Source: Posidonia oceanica
Lineage: Eukaryota; Streptophyta; Magnoliopsida; Alismatales; Posidoniaceae
DNA length: 64,000 nt
Reading direction: 5' to 3'
Assembly (NCBI GenBank): GCA_037176725.1
Contig: JAZBRS010000037.1
Span: 11,922,001-11,986,000 of the forward strand
How positions within the stretch are numbered: the stretch's first letter is position 1; every line of letters begins with the position of its first letter. Below are positions 46,146 to 55,103 of this stretch, one piece after another. The position numbers and the translations under genes were made by a program. A model generated the notes under the pieces. It made no database searches, was not told the origin of the DNA, and saw only the letters and a program-made list of their open reading frames with translations.

Positions 46146-47888
46146 CTTCCTCCTCACTTACACAAGAACCACCTCACCTCCCTCTTCCTCTCTTCACCTC
46201 CACAAACACAGCCCACTCCCATCATACCACAGCCTCCACAGTCCTCTCCAGACCTCCACCATATCTTTCCCAACCCAGAAGCCAGAGAGAAGAAGAAAAA
46301 ACCAGAGGAAGAAGAAACCAGAAGAGAGAGAAAATCAGCCAAACTTATCTATTTTTCTGCGACCACCTCGGCGCACGAAAAATTTATCCGAGCCCACCAC
46401 TAGATCCGTCTCGTTCTCCCGTTCAACCCCATATTTTTTTTTCCGCGTTTCGAGCTCCGTAGCGCCCGCAGCAGCTCGCCGGAGTTGGCCTTCTTCCCCG
46501 GCGCCGTTCGCCGGAGCAGCGGCCGCGTCGCTTCCCCACGCCGCCACGCCGCTCCGTGCCTCCGCCCAGACCTCGCCGTGCCTCCGCCGGAGCTCCCACG
46601 AGCCAGCCGCACCGCCAGAACGCCGCTCCGCCGCCTCCTCCGCCGTGCGGCAAGTCGCCGGCGATAGCCCTCCGACGCCTGCCCGCATGCTACTGTAGCA
46701 TGCTACAGTAAGTGCCATGCCACTCGCCATTTTTTTTTTTTTTTTTTTTTCTTCATTTTTGCTTAACTTAGTAACTTTAACACATATTGCATTTCCACCT
46801 CATAGTTTTAATTATTTGCACTTAGCTCCTTCATCTGTTTAAATTCATTTAACTTTGAATTAAAACCATATTAAATTGCATGAACTGTTTGTATTTTTCT
46901 GTATTTGCATGATAGTCCATTTGCTGTGTGTTTCAGTTATAAAATATTATGCTTTAGCCCCTCTGCTTTACATTATTGCACTTAGGTCCTGTTTTAAATC
47001 AGTCTATTTAATTACATGCATTTTACCATGCTGCATTGCATTCTAAGTCCCTACATGTTTCTGTTTTTTCATTTAGATCCAACACACTGTAGTAACTTAG
47101 GTTTTATTTTAATTTTTGGTTGATGTATTGCACTTTTGCCCCTCTATTTTTTCATTTTTGCATATAGGTCCATTTTAAATGGACAGTAACTCTTGCATGC
47201 ATTTTTAGCCCATTACATTGCATTTTTGACCCCGATCTTTTTAAAAATCACATTGCAGTCCTGTGATCTATTTTTCAGAGCATGTTTTCCATATGAAATT
47301 GCATATTTGACCCCTGCATGATTTGAAAATCACACATAAAGCCTTGCATCTTTTGAAAAATCATGTGAAAAGACTGTTTTGCCCCCAAGTTGCATTTTAG
47401 CTCCTATGTTTGCAAAAATTGCATGTAGACCCCCCACTTGCATTCCCGGACTCCCCAGAACCCCTGTTTTCTGGAAAATTTGCATTTTAGCCCCTTTCTT
47501 TTTCAAAATGCTTTTAAACCCCTGTTCTTTCCAAATAGCTTTTCCTTGTCTTTTCTGGCTTTGCATGCATTCTGCATCCATTTTAATCTTGCATTTTACC
47601 TCCCCTTCGCATACACTAAGCACTTTTAACTCCCCTTCACTTGGGAGGACCTTCAGCACACCCTTAGGATCTCCTGAACACTTAGATCTGTTCTCCTCTT
47701 CTGTTCTGGCCCTTCTGCTTCGAAGCCGCGATATCTTCCAATCCGATCGTCGGATCTCCTCAAGTAAGCTGCCCAGGCGACCGCAGCGAAGCGCTCTTCA
47801 GCATGGACCGAGCAGATCTCCGGTCAGACTCCCGGATCCCCAGGTATATCTTCCTGAACCCCCGCATTGCATTCATTTGCATGTCATT

Positions 47889-48690
47889 TGCCTCGTTTTG
47901 CGTGCCCTTTAGTTTTTAAGCCTCGTTTCGCGTGTTTTCAAGTTTTCTCGCTCCGTTTTGCGCGCCACTTCTTTGTTTTGCACCGTTTTGCGTGCCCTTT
48001 AGTTTTTTCGCCTCGTCTTACGTGTTTTCAAGTTTTCTCGCTCCGTTTTGCGTGCAGCTTCCTTGTTTCGCTCCGTTTCGCGTGCTCTTTAGTTTTTTTC
48101 GCCTCGTTTTGCGTGTTTTCAAGTTTTCTCGCTCCGTTTTGCCCGCCGCTTCTTTGTCTTGCAAAGTTTTGCGTGCCCCTTAGTTTTTTCGCCTCGTTTT
48201 GCGTGTTTTCAAGTTTTCTCGCTCCGTTTTGCGTGCCGCTTCCCTGTCTTGCACCGTTTCGCGTGCCTTTTAGTTTTTTTCCTCGTTTTGCGTGTTTTCT
48301 TGTTTTCTCGCTCCGTTTTGCGCGCCACTTCTCTGTCTTGCACCGTTTTGCGTGCCTTTCAGTTTTTTTGCCTCGTTTTGCGTGTTTTCTCGTTTTCTCG
48401 CTCCGTTTTGCCCGCCACTTCTTTGTCTTGCACCGTTTTGCGTGCCTTTTAGTTTTTTGCCTCGTTTTGCGTGTTTTCTTGTTTTCTCGCTCCGTTTTGC
48501 GCACCACTTCTCTGTCTTGCACCGTTTTGCGTGCCTTTCAGTTTTTTGCCTCGTTTTACGTGTTTTCTTGTTTTCTCGCTCCGTTTTGCGCGCCACTTCT
48601 TTGTCTTGCACCGTTTTGCGTGCCTTTTAGTTTTTTGCCTCGTTTTGCGTGTTTTCATGTTTTCTCGCTCCGTTTCGCGTGCCCTTTAGT
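47889..48690 (+). repeat. 90-bp tandem array, second in TE8 LTR
   Basis: About nine units built on CCTCGTTTTGCGTGTTTTC, CTCGCTCCGTTTTGCG and CACCGTTTTGCGTGCC. The period is a multiple of three, so long open frames appear on both strands. A shorter relative is in TE7 at 35750-36000. Confidence 0.85.
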
Positions 48691-49185
48691 TTCTTCGCCT
48701 CGTTTTGCGCGCAGTCTTGCTTTCCTGCATCGTTTTGCGTACCCTTTCGTTTTCTCGACTCGCTTTGCGTACCCTGGTGTTTTCTTGCCCAGTTTTGCGC
48801 CCTTCTTCCGTTTTCTCGCACGGTTTTGCGTTCTTGTTCCATTTCTTGCCCCATTTTGCATGTCAACCCTGCTCTCGCATCTTTTTGCATACTTCTTTCG
48901 TTCCTCGCACTGTTTTACGCCGTTTTCCCTTGCATGTCGATTGCATTACATGGTTTTCTCGTCGTTTTGTTTTATCGCCTGCATTTGCATATAGGGCGGT
49001 GATGCTTACTGTCCGGAGTTCTCACGAGCCAGGTTTCGCCCGGCTCGGAACACAGACAGCGTTGCTGAGCGCTTAGATTGCACGTTTACTTCCTTGCATC
49101 GTCTTTCATCACTTAGAGCACACCTTTGAGCATTTAGATAGGCATTCGTTGGCACTTAGGCATTCAAAGTCTGCACTTCCCTGCA

Positions 49186-49457
49186 TATGCGAGCGTAAGC
49201 CTAGAAAGACCGATTCTCGGGCGTGTCGGGGGTGCCTAACACCTTCCCCGCGCGTAACAGGAGTCCTTACCCTCTCTCTTGGCCCGCAATGACCATATTG
49301 CCCTTGTCCTAGGCACAAGTCACCTCATTTGCATTCATTTGCATCTTATTTCCTCTGCATTGCCTTGCATTGCATTTTTTGCTCGGTTTTGCGTGATTAT
49401 TCACGCATCCCCCCGGTTTTCCTCGTCTTCCGATTTAATAGACTTGGTGGCGACTCC
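49186..49457 (+). other. Conserved LTR tail block with PBS-like decamer (TE8)
   Basis: GGGGGTGCCTAACACCTTCC begins at 49228. An exact TGGCGACTCC lies at 49448-49457, 177 bp before the real primer-binding site. Confidence 0.65.
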
Positions 49458-49624
49458 GATTTTGTCTTATCTTCTTCTTTTCTTTCCCTTTTTCCCCCTT
49501 TTTGAATGTTTTCGAGTTAGGTCTTCCTTCTCGGACATAGCCGCTTATAGTGAGCCTGATTCCGATCGGTGCACGCGAGCTTTGGCATCGTGCATGGACG
49601 ATCCGAACACCGGGATTACTACAG

Positions 49625-49642
49625 TGGCGACTCCGCTGGGGA
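49625..49642 (+). promoter_or_regulatory. Primer-binding site of TE8
   Basis: TGGCGACTCCGCTGGGGA, one base after the LTR end. The likely primer is tRNA-Arg, as reported for Ogre relatives. Confidence 0.85.
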
Positions 49643-50942
49643 TACTAGACTCTGGCTTTCGCCTCCGCTTTCGCTCGTTTGGGATTTGCTTTCTTTGTTT
49701 GCCTTTGTGTTTTCTTTGCCTATTTTGCTCGCCTTTCTGTGCAGACACCTAGTGAGTCGCTTCATGGCTACTCTGTTCAGGTTTCGCACCTCTTTTGTCT
49801 CGGTTTGCGCTCTCTTTTGCTTGGCTTTGCTTCTGTGCTTGTTTATTTACTTGTTGTCTCGCTTATGCTCTTATTTCCTTTACAGCTTACTTGTCTTTAT
49901 TTTCTTTGCCTTACTTGCTTATTATGGCTTTAATTCTCACACATTGCATGTCTACATACTTGTTTGGAAACGATACATGCTTTTTGAATGATGAATGCTT
50001 CCTTTTACACATTTGCTATGACACTACGCACGCACATACCTTGCATACATGCCTTTTGACTTGATGAATGTTTTCTTCACCATTATGCTCACAAACACTT
50101 GCACATGCCATGCACTTGCCTTTTGTTGTGTTGTATGATTGTTTGCTTGCCATGCTTGATTGATTTTCTTCCCCTTCGCACTTGCCATGCTTAGGATAGT
50201 AGAAACTTGTCTGTTCTCCCCATGGTTAACTAAAAAATGCAAGTAAAAGAATTCCTAGGGGCAACTAGAGACTCTGAACAATCCTTCACTCCCTTTGGTT
50301 AATAAAATGTGCAAGATAAAAGACTTTAATCATTTGCATAAGCATCATATAGGGCATGCATTCTTCTCCTCTGAGTCCACCTACTAGTCTGCGAAGGACG
50401 GTTCCGGCTTCTCACCCCGATGCTTTGGCATGGTGTGAGTCAGTCGGTGTGTCCCCCCTTGTCCGGGGTCGTGTCGGTGTTAGTGGAGGGTACCACCCAC
50501 GCTTTGGCGGGGTAGAGGCCACCAACGCACCACCCTGTCATTACCTAAGCTTTGGGCCGGGAGTTAGACAGGGAGCCTACTTTTCTGACTTGAGTCGGTG
50601 ACCCGTACACCCAGGGATACCCGAAGTAGACGACCTTGCTAGGAAACACTAGTTAGGTGACGGGGGCATACTAGAAAGCATACATGACATTCATGCCATA
50701 ACATAATGCATTTTGCATCTCTTTCTTTTCTAACCCTAGTTTCCCGTTGTGTCTTTAACAGAGTTCAGTAAGCGATATCCTTAGCTAGAGCTCGGGTCTC
50801 TCCTTTGCTGACATCTCTGCTGAGACGCCTGTGCTCGACCATCCCTTTTTCTGAGCTACTCGTCTTTGCGAGCATAGCTCCTCGTAGAGCCCGTCCCCTT
50901 TTCCCTCGTCGCAGCCCCGTTTTGACTCGCTCTCGGTCAGCA
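49643..50942 (+). mobile_element. TE8 untranslated leader
   Basis: No gene is seen. It carries the conserved leader block at 50350-50700 (GGGCATGCATTCTTCTCCTC, GTCCGGGGTCGTGTCGGTG, then a CTAGTTAGGTGA region). An acceptor-like TGTCTTTAACAG is at about 50760, shortly before gag. The last 140 bp can be read in frame with gag. Confidence 0.6.
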
Positions 50943-53900
50943 ATGGCCCAGCGCACTGTCGAGACCCCCCTCACCCTTGCCTCGGAGGTGGTTCCCGCTC
51001 CGGCCCCTCCGGTTCCCGTTTCTAACCTCTCTGTGCCCTCTGTGACGCCAGGCTTTTCCCCTCTGTCGTCTGGGGCACCCCAGTTTGCTGTGGGACAGTG
51101 GCAGACGCCCGTTCCTCCTGATCCGGTCGCCGAGTCCATCTTGATGACCACTTCACGCGTTCTGGAGGCACCACTGACCCCACCTTCTCAGGGTTTTGTC
51201 ACTTTTGACCCTTCTGCTGCGGCGACTCACGCCTTAGGATTCCAGTCTCCCGGACAGTCCGGATCTCTTGGTTCTGGTTCCTCGCCGGCACTGCAATTCA
51301 GTGTTCCCACTGACGGGACACCTGAAGAGCAGTACCAGCAACTGATGGACACTATCCAGCGGCTGCAGGGTATAGCTCTATCAGTCCGCCCTCCTTCCCC
51401 TCCTGTTGTCCCTGAGGTTCCTGTGCGGCCTGCTCCCGCACATCTTGCATTGCACTCTGCACTTCCGCCTAGACCATCGTCCCAACTGCTCACGGTTCCG
51501 ACGATGGGGGCCCGTATTCCGCCTCTTGCATCAGCACCACACCTCACACAGCATACACCTCCGCCACCTGGTGGCCAGTCATTCGGACTGGTGGGAGCAC
51601 AGTATCTCGCAGGCCCGTCCCCCGGCATCGCCCCGGTACGGCCGCTGATGCTCCAGCATCCTGCACCCACCGCACAGCATACCGTCTATCCTCCCCCTTT
51701 GCATCAGGCTCAGAATTCCACATGCATCCCTCCTTGCACTCCACCACAGCACGGGTATGCCGGCCATCACCTCGCGTCACCAGGCGATGTGATGGTGGAT
51801 CCGGAGGAGCACCTCGGTGCGACCCATTCGGCATACGTGGTCCCTGCCCCCGCTGCCCCATCTCCTGTAGCAGCTATCCCAGACCCCATCAACAATAGGA
51901 TGGATGTTCTGGAGAAAGCACTGCGTCTAGTGCAGGGCACGGACCACCAGACCTACCAGTTCCGAGACCTCTGCTGTTTCCCAGAGGCGGTACTCCCCCC
52001 GAAGTTCAAAATACCGGACTTCGAGAAGTATGATGGTAGGGGCTGTCCCATAGCCCATCTGAAGGCGTACTGCGGTGATCTCGCCCAACTCCAGGCGGAC
52101 GAGAGGTTGCTGATCCGCCTGTTCCAAAAGAGTTTGTCTGGTCCGGCCCTCAAGTGGTTCACCTCGCTTGACATGGCTACGATCAAGACTTGGAACGACC
52201 TAAGCCAGGCGTTCTTGGAACAGTACTCCTTCAACCTCGATTTGGTCCCAAAGCGCGCGGACTTGATCGCAACCAAGCAGAATCCGGGCGAGCCGTTCGG
52301 GGAGTACGTCGGCCGCTGGCGTGCCCTTGCCTCGCAAGTTCGAGATAGGCCCTCCGACGAGGAGTCTATCGAGATCATCATAAAAGGGGCACAGCCGTCT
52401 ACCGGAGCTTTGCTTAGCATCCAACCCGTCACAACCTTCACTGCTTTGATCCGAGCTGGCACTCGCGTAGAGAGTTCGTTGCGGAGTGGCAACTTCCCCG
52501 CACTCTCTGTGCTTGCCAGGCAGGCCCTCGCCAGCAACGACGGTAGTAGCAACAGCAGCCTCAACAACAATCGTCCAAAGAGGAAGGATCCGCCGAAGCC
52601 CGTTGTCGCATACGTCGACTCCCCTGCTGCACCCGTCCGTCTGGCATTCCGGCCTGCTCCTCCTCAGATCTATTACGCACCTGCACCTAGGACACACCCT
52701 ACACCACAAATCACTACCACCGCTCGACCGGTCTATCCTGCCGCACCGGTTCAGCAAGGACAATTCCCGAGGCCGAGACGGCCACCCATGGAGAAGCGGA
52801 AGTTCGCCCCACTGGTGGAACCGCTCAGTGCCGTCCTCCTGAAGGTTGCGTCGCTCCTGCGATTTCCGGAGGTTCGCCCGCCACCAAACCCACTACCGCA
52901 TTGGTTTAAGGCGAACCTTTTCTGCGACTTTCATCGAAGCGTCGGGCATTCGACTGATAGTTGCTTCACTCTCCGGAATGCTATCCAGGACTTCATCGAA
53001 TCGGGAACGATTGTGATCGACACGCACGAGGCATCTACTTCTGCACCATCTCATGCACCTGCATCAGCATCTACCCCAGCTAATGTTGTCCGCCGACACC
53101 TGCCGGAGCACTCCTATTCAGGAGGCGCAGGGACCTCAGGAATTCACTCCTTGTTTCCTTCCGGGTCTCCCACATCCGTGGTAGATCCTTCCGAGCTTAT
53201 CCATGATGTTTCTACTCCTTTTCCAGTCTCTCTCTATCTTGCAGCTATTGCCGGTTCCGAGTCGGGCGTCCATATGATCCGACCGCGAGCCAGGCCGGAG
53301 CGTTCTCCTGCATCAGCCGCCATGCTTTCCCGAGCTCAAGCCCCGATACATCTCCTAGTCAGACCTCAGCCAGAGCTTCCCGTGCACCTACTAGCAAGAC
53401 CTCAGTCCCCACCTAGCTTGCCTTCCCAATTACCCTCCTACCCATGTCCTCCTCAGCCTGTAGCCCCTCTCGTGCTCGCCGCACGCGCTCCCGTGGTTAT
53501 TAACCTAACCCGGGATACCCATCGCGTACCCTACAGCTACGCCACAGAAATGTGTGCGGAAGTGACGCGATCGGGGAGGGTCTACCGACCACCGGCACCA
53601 ATAACCAGACCTAGTCATCCACAACCCGCAAGACCATTGCCTTTAGTCCAGCCTGCAGCCCCACTACCTTCGGGCCAGCCTCTTGAGCCCACCATAGCTG
53701 AATCTGTCCCTACAACTGCACCACCTACTACCAAGAAATGCCAACCTAAAGCCGATATCACATCCCAGCTCAAAAAAGTTAAAGCCGACATATCCATCTG
53801 GGACCTGATACACACCTCGGCTGAGCACCGCGAAGCTTTCCTTCGCGTGTTCCAAGCCGCCCGTGTGTCCCAAGCCATAGAGCCCGCCGCCTTGGAAAGC

Positions 53901-55103
53901 ATGGTCGGAATGATCGCGGAGCCCCAGGTCATCACTTTCACGAGTGATGAACTGCCTTCGGCGGGGATTAATCACAATCAACCCTTGTTTGTCACGGTGC
54001 AGTACAAGAACTTTCGCATTCCCCTTGCACTGGTCGATAATGGGTCAGGCCTTAACGTCTGTCCCTTGCGAACAGCAACCAAGCTCGGATTCAAGGCCGA
54101 GGACATTACTCCAGCTGTAAAGGGAATGACAGCTTTTGATAATACTCACCATGACGCTCTAGGGATTTTGATTATTCCTCTTACCATTTGCCCGGTCACA
54201 TTCGATGTGGAATTCTACGTCGTCGACTTGGAACCGAACTTCAACCTTCTGCTTGGGCGCCCTTGGCTCCACAAGCATCAGGTTATCCCCTCGACCCTCC
54301 ATCGCATGATCAAGTTCCGCCGAGGCGACGATGTCATCGTTGTCATGGCGGAGAACTTTGAGAAGGAGCGGATCGAGGCGGTTTCTTCTATCTCCTCGCG
54401 GACTGTCCCCTTTGACCCTGATCTTTCGAACGCTTTGTATCGCGTTAATCGGTGCGAGCCGGTTAACTTTTTGCCAGATCTTGAACGTGTCAACTCCTTG
54501 GCCGTTCACAACAACCCCTTTCAGATGGTCGAGAACGTTTGTCATAGATGGGGCTACGTCAAAGGGACACCGCTCGGGCGACATGGCCAAGGAATCGCTG
54601 AACCAATCCTGGCGGAAGAACGAAGGGACAACGAGGGTCTAGGTTACGACCCTCACTCCGATAAAGGCAAGCGCCCACAAGCAAGGAATCAGAGATTGGT
54701 CATACCTCGGAGCTTGGCCAATTTCACGAGCGCAGGTATCCTGGACTCAAGCGCAGTTCAAGCCGTAGTGCCGTCGGAGCCGTGTCAAAGCCCTCCACCA
54801 CCGGAGGAGGACTGGGTCTGCGTTGAGGACTATTACTCGGACGAGGAACAGTCGAGCACAACAGGGGCAGTTCAGATTTGTAGTGAAAGCCAGCCAAGCC
54901 CAATAGCACATCAGTCGGTTTATCTGGCCACTCCTTCCACAGATCATGAGGCAGGAGTCTTGATAGAAACCTTGGCAGATTTGGCAGTCTCTGATTCTCC
55001 CGCAGTCATGTCAGCAATACCAGCACCAATTCAAGCACAGTCAGTCAGTTCGCACGCAACCGTCGTCGCATCAGTGCAACTATCACCTTCGCAGAAAGGT
55101 TAA
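50943..55103 (+). CDS. gag-pro: TE8 Gag-protease polyprotein
   Basis: This makes the particle protein and the aspartic protease that cuts the polyprotein. The chosen start is the ATG of AATGGCCCAG, whose MAQ is shared with TE3 and TE6; the frame is open back to an ATG at 50805. In order: a Pro/Ser/Thr-rich N-terminal third, the Gag core at about 52090-52420 (LKWFTSLDMA, FLEQYSFNLD), an Asn/Ser linker, a zinc-knuckle-like CDFHRSVGHSTDSC near 52924, a second Pro-rich linker, a protease domain with active-site VDNGSGLNV near 54032, and a G-patch-like tail (GYVKGTPLGRHGQGIAEP...GLGYD) at about 54545-54650. It ends in TAA, with pol following in the same frame. Full-length and without internal stops. 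Confidence 0.92.
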   Translation: MAQRTVETPLTLASEVVPAPAPPVPVSNLSVPSVTPGFSPLSSGAPQFAVGQWQTPVPPDPVAESILMTTSRVLEAPLTPPSQGFVTFDPSAAATHALGFQSPGQSGSLGSGSSPALQFSVPTDGTPEEQYQQLMDTIQRLQGIALSVRPPSPPVVPEVPVRPAPAHLALHSALPPRPSSQLLTVPTMGARIPPLASAPHLTQHTPPPPGGQSFGLVGAQYLAGPSPGIAPVRPLMLQHPAPTAQHTVYPPPLHQAQNSTCIPPCTPPQHGYAGHHLASPGDVMVDPEEHLGATHSAYVVPAPAAPSPVAAIPDPINNRMDVLEKALRLVQGTDHQTYQFRDLCCFPEAVLPPKFKIPDFEKYDGRGCPIAHLKAYCGDLAQLQADERLLIRLFQKSLSGPALKWFTSLDMATIKTWNDLSQAFLEQYSFNLDLVPKRADLIATKQNPGEPFGEYVGRWRALASQVRDRPSDEESIEIIIKGAQPSTGALLSIQPVTTFTALIRAGTRVESSLRSGNFPALSVLARQALASNDGSSNSSLNNNRPKRKDPPKPVVAYVDSPAAPVRLAFRPAPPQIYYAPAPRTHPTPQITTTARPVYPAAPVQQGQFPRPRRPPMEKRKFAPLVEPLSAVLLKVASLLRFPEVRPPPNPLPHWFKANLFCDFHRSVGHSTDSCFTLRNAIQDFIESGTIVIDTHEASTSAPSHAPASASTPANVVRRHLPEHSYSGGAGTSGIHSLFPSGSPTSVVDPSELIHDVSTPFPVSLYLAAIAGSESGVHMIRPRARPERSPASAAMLSRAQAPIHLLVRPQPELPVHLLARPQSPPSLPSQLPSYPCPPQPVAPLVLAARAPVVINLTRDTHRVPYSYATEMCAEVTRSGRVYRPPAPITRPSHPQPARPLPLVQPAAPLPSGQPLEPTIAESVPTTAPPTTKKCQPKADITSQLKKVKADISIWDLIHTSAEHREAFLRVFQAARVSQAIEPAALESMVGMIAEPQVITFTSDELPSAGINHNQPLFVTVQYKNFRIPLALVDNGSGLNVCPLRTATKLGFKAEDITPAVKGMTAFDNTHHDALGILIIPLTICPVTFDVEFYVVDLEPNFNLLLGRPWLHKHQVIPSTLHRMIKFRRGDDVIVVMAENFEKERIEAVSSISSRTVPFDPDLSNALYRVNRCEPVNFLPDLERVNSLAVHNNPFQMVENVCHRWGYVKGTPLGRHGQGIAEPILAEERRDNEGLGYDPHSDKGKRPQARNQRLVIPRSLANFTSAGILDSSAVQAVVPSEPCQSPPPPEEDWVCVEDYYSDEEQSSTTGAVQICSESQPSPIAHQSVYLATPSTDHEAGVLIETLADLAVSDSPAVMSAIPAPIQAQSVSSHATVVASVQLSPSQKG
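55101..55103 (+). other. In-frame stop between gag-pro and pol of TE8
   Basis: TAA in the context AAAGGTTAATC. The frame before and after is the same. AG|GTTAAT also resembles a splice donor that would remove the stop. Ogre elements are reported to splice an intron in this region, so readthrough or splicing is likely; neither is proven by the sequence. Confidence 0.6.

Larger units (their letters stand above)
43837..49623 (+). mobile_element. TE8 5' LTR (5,787 bp)
   Basis: Begins TGTAGACACCCCATTTTGAC, ends ATTACTACA, and is followed by a primer-binding site. Its first 44 bp are identical to the LTR start at 63957. Zones in order: CCTAAACC-like repeats, an A-rich zone (44580-45300), a 90-bp array (45486-46145), a GC-rich zone (46430-46700), poly-T (46730-46752), a TTGCAT/AGCCCC zone (46790-47540), a second 90-bp array (47889-48690) and the conserved tail. 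A TATA-like TTTAAAAG is at 45401. A donor-like CCAGGTATA lies near 47842. Confidence 0.92.

Noticed and set aside
47867..48994. 375-codon plus-strand open frame with a 30-residue repeat
   Set aside because: It is the translation of a 90-bp tandem array inside an LTR. The opposite strand is equally open, there is no recognisable domain, and the TE7 LTR does not keep the frame.
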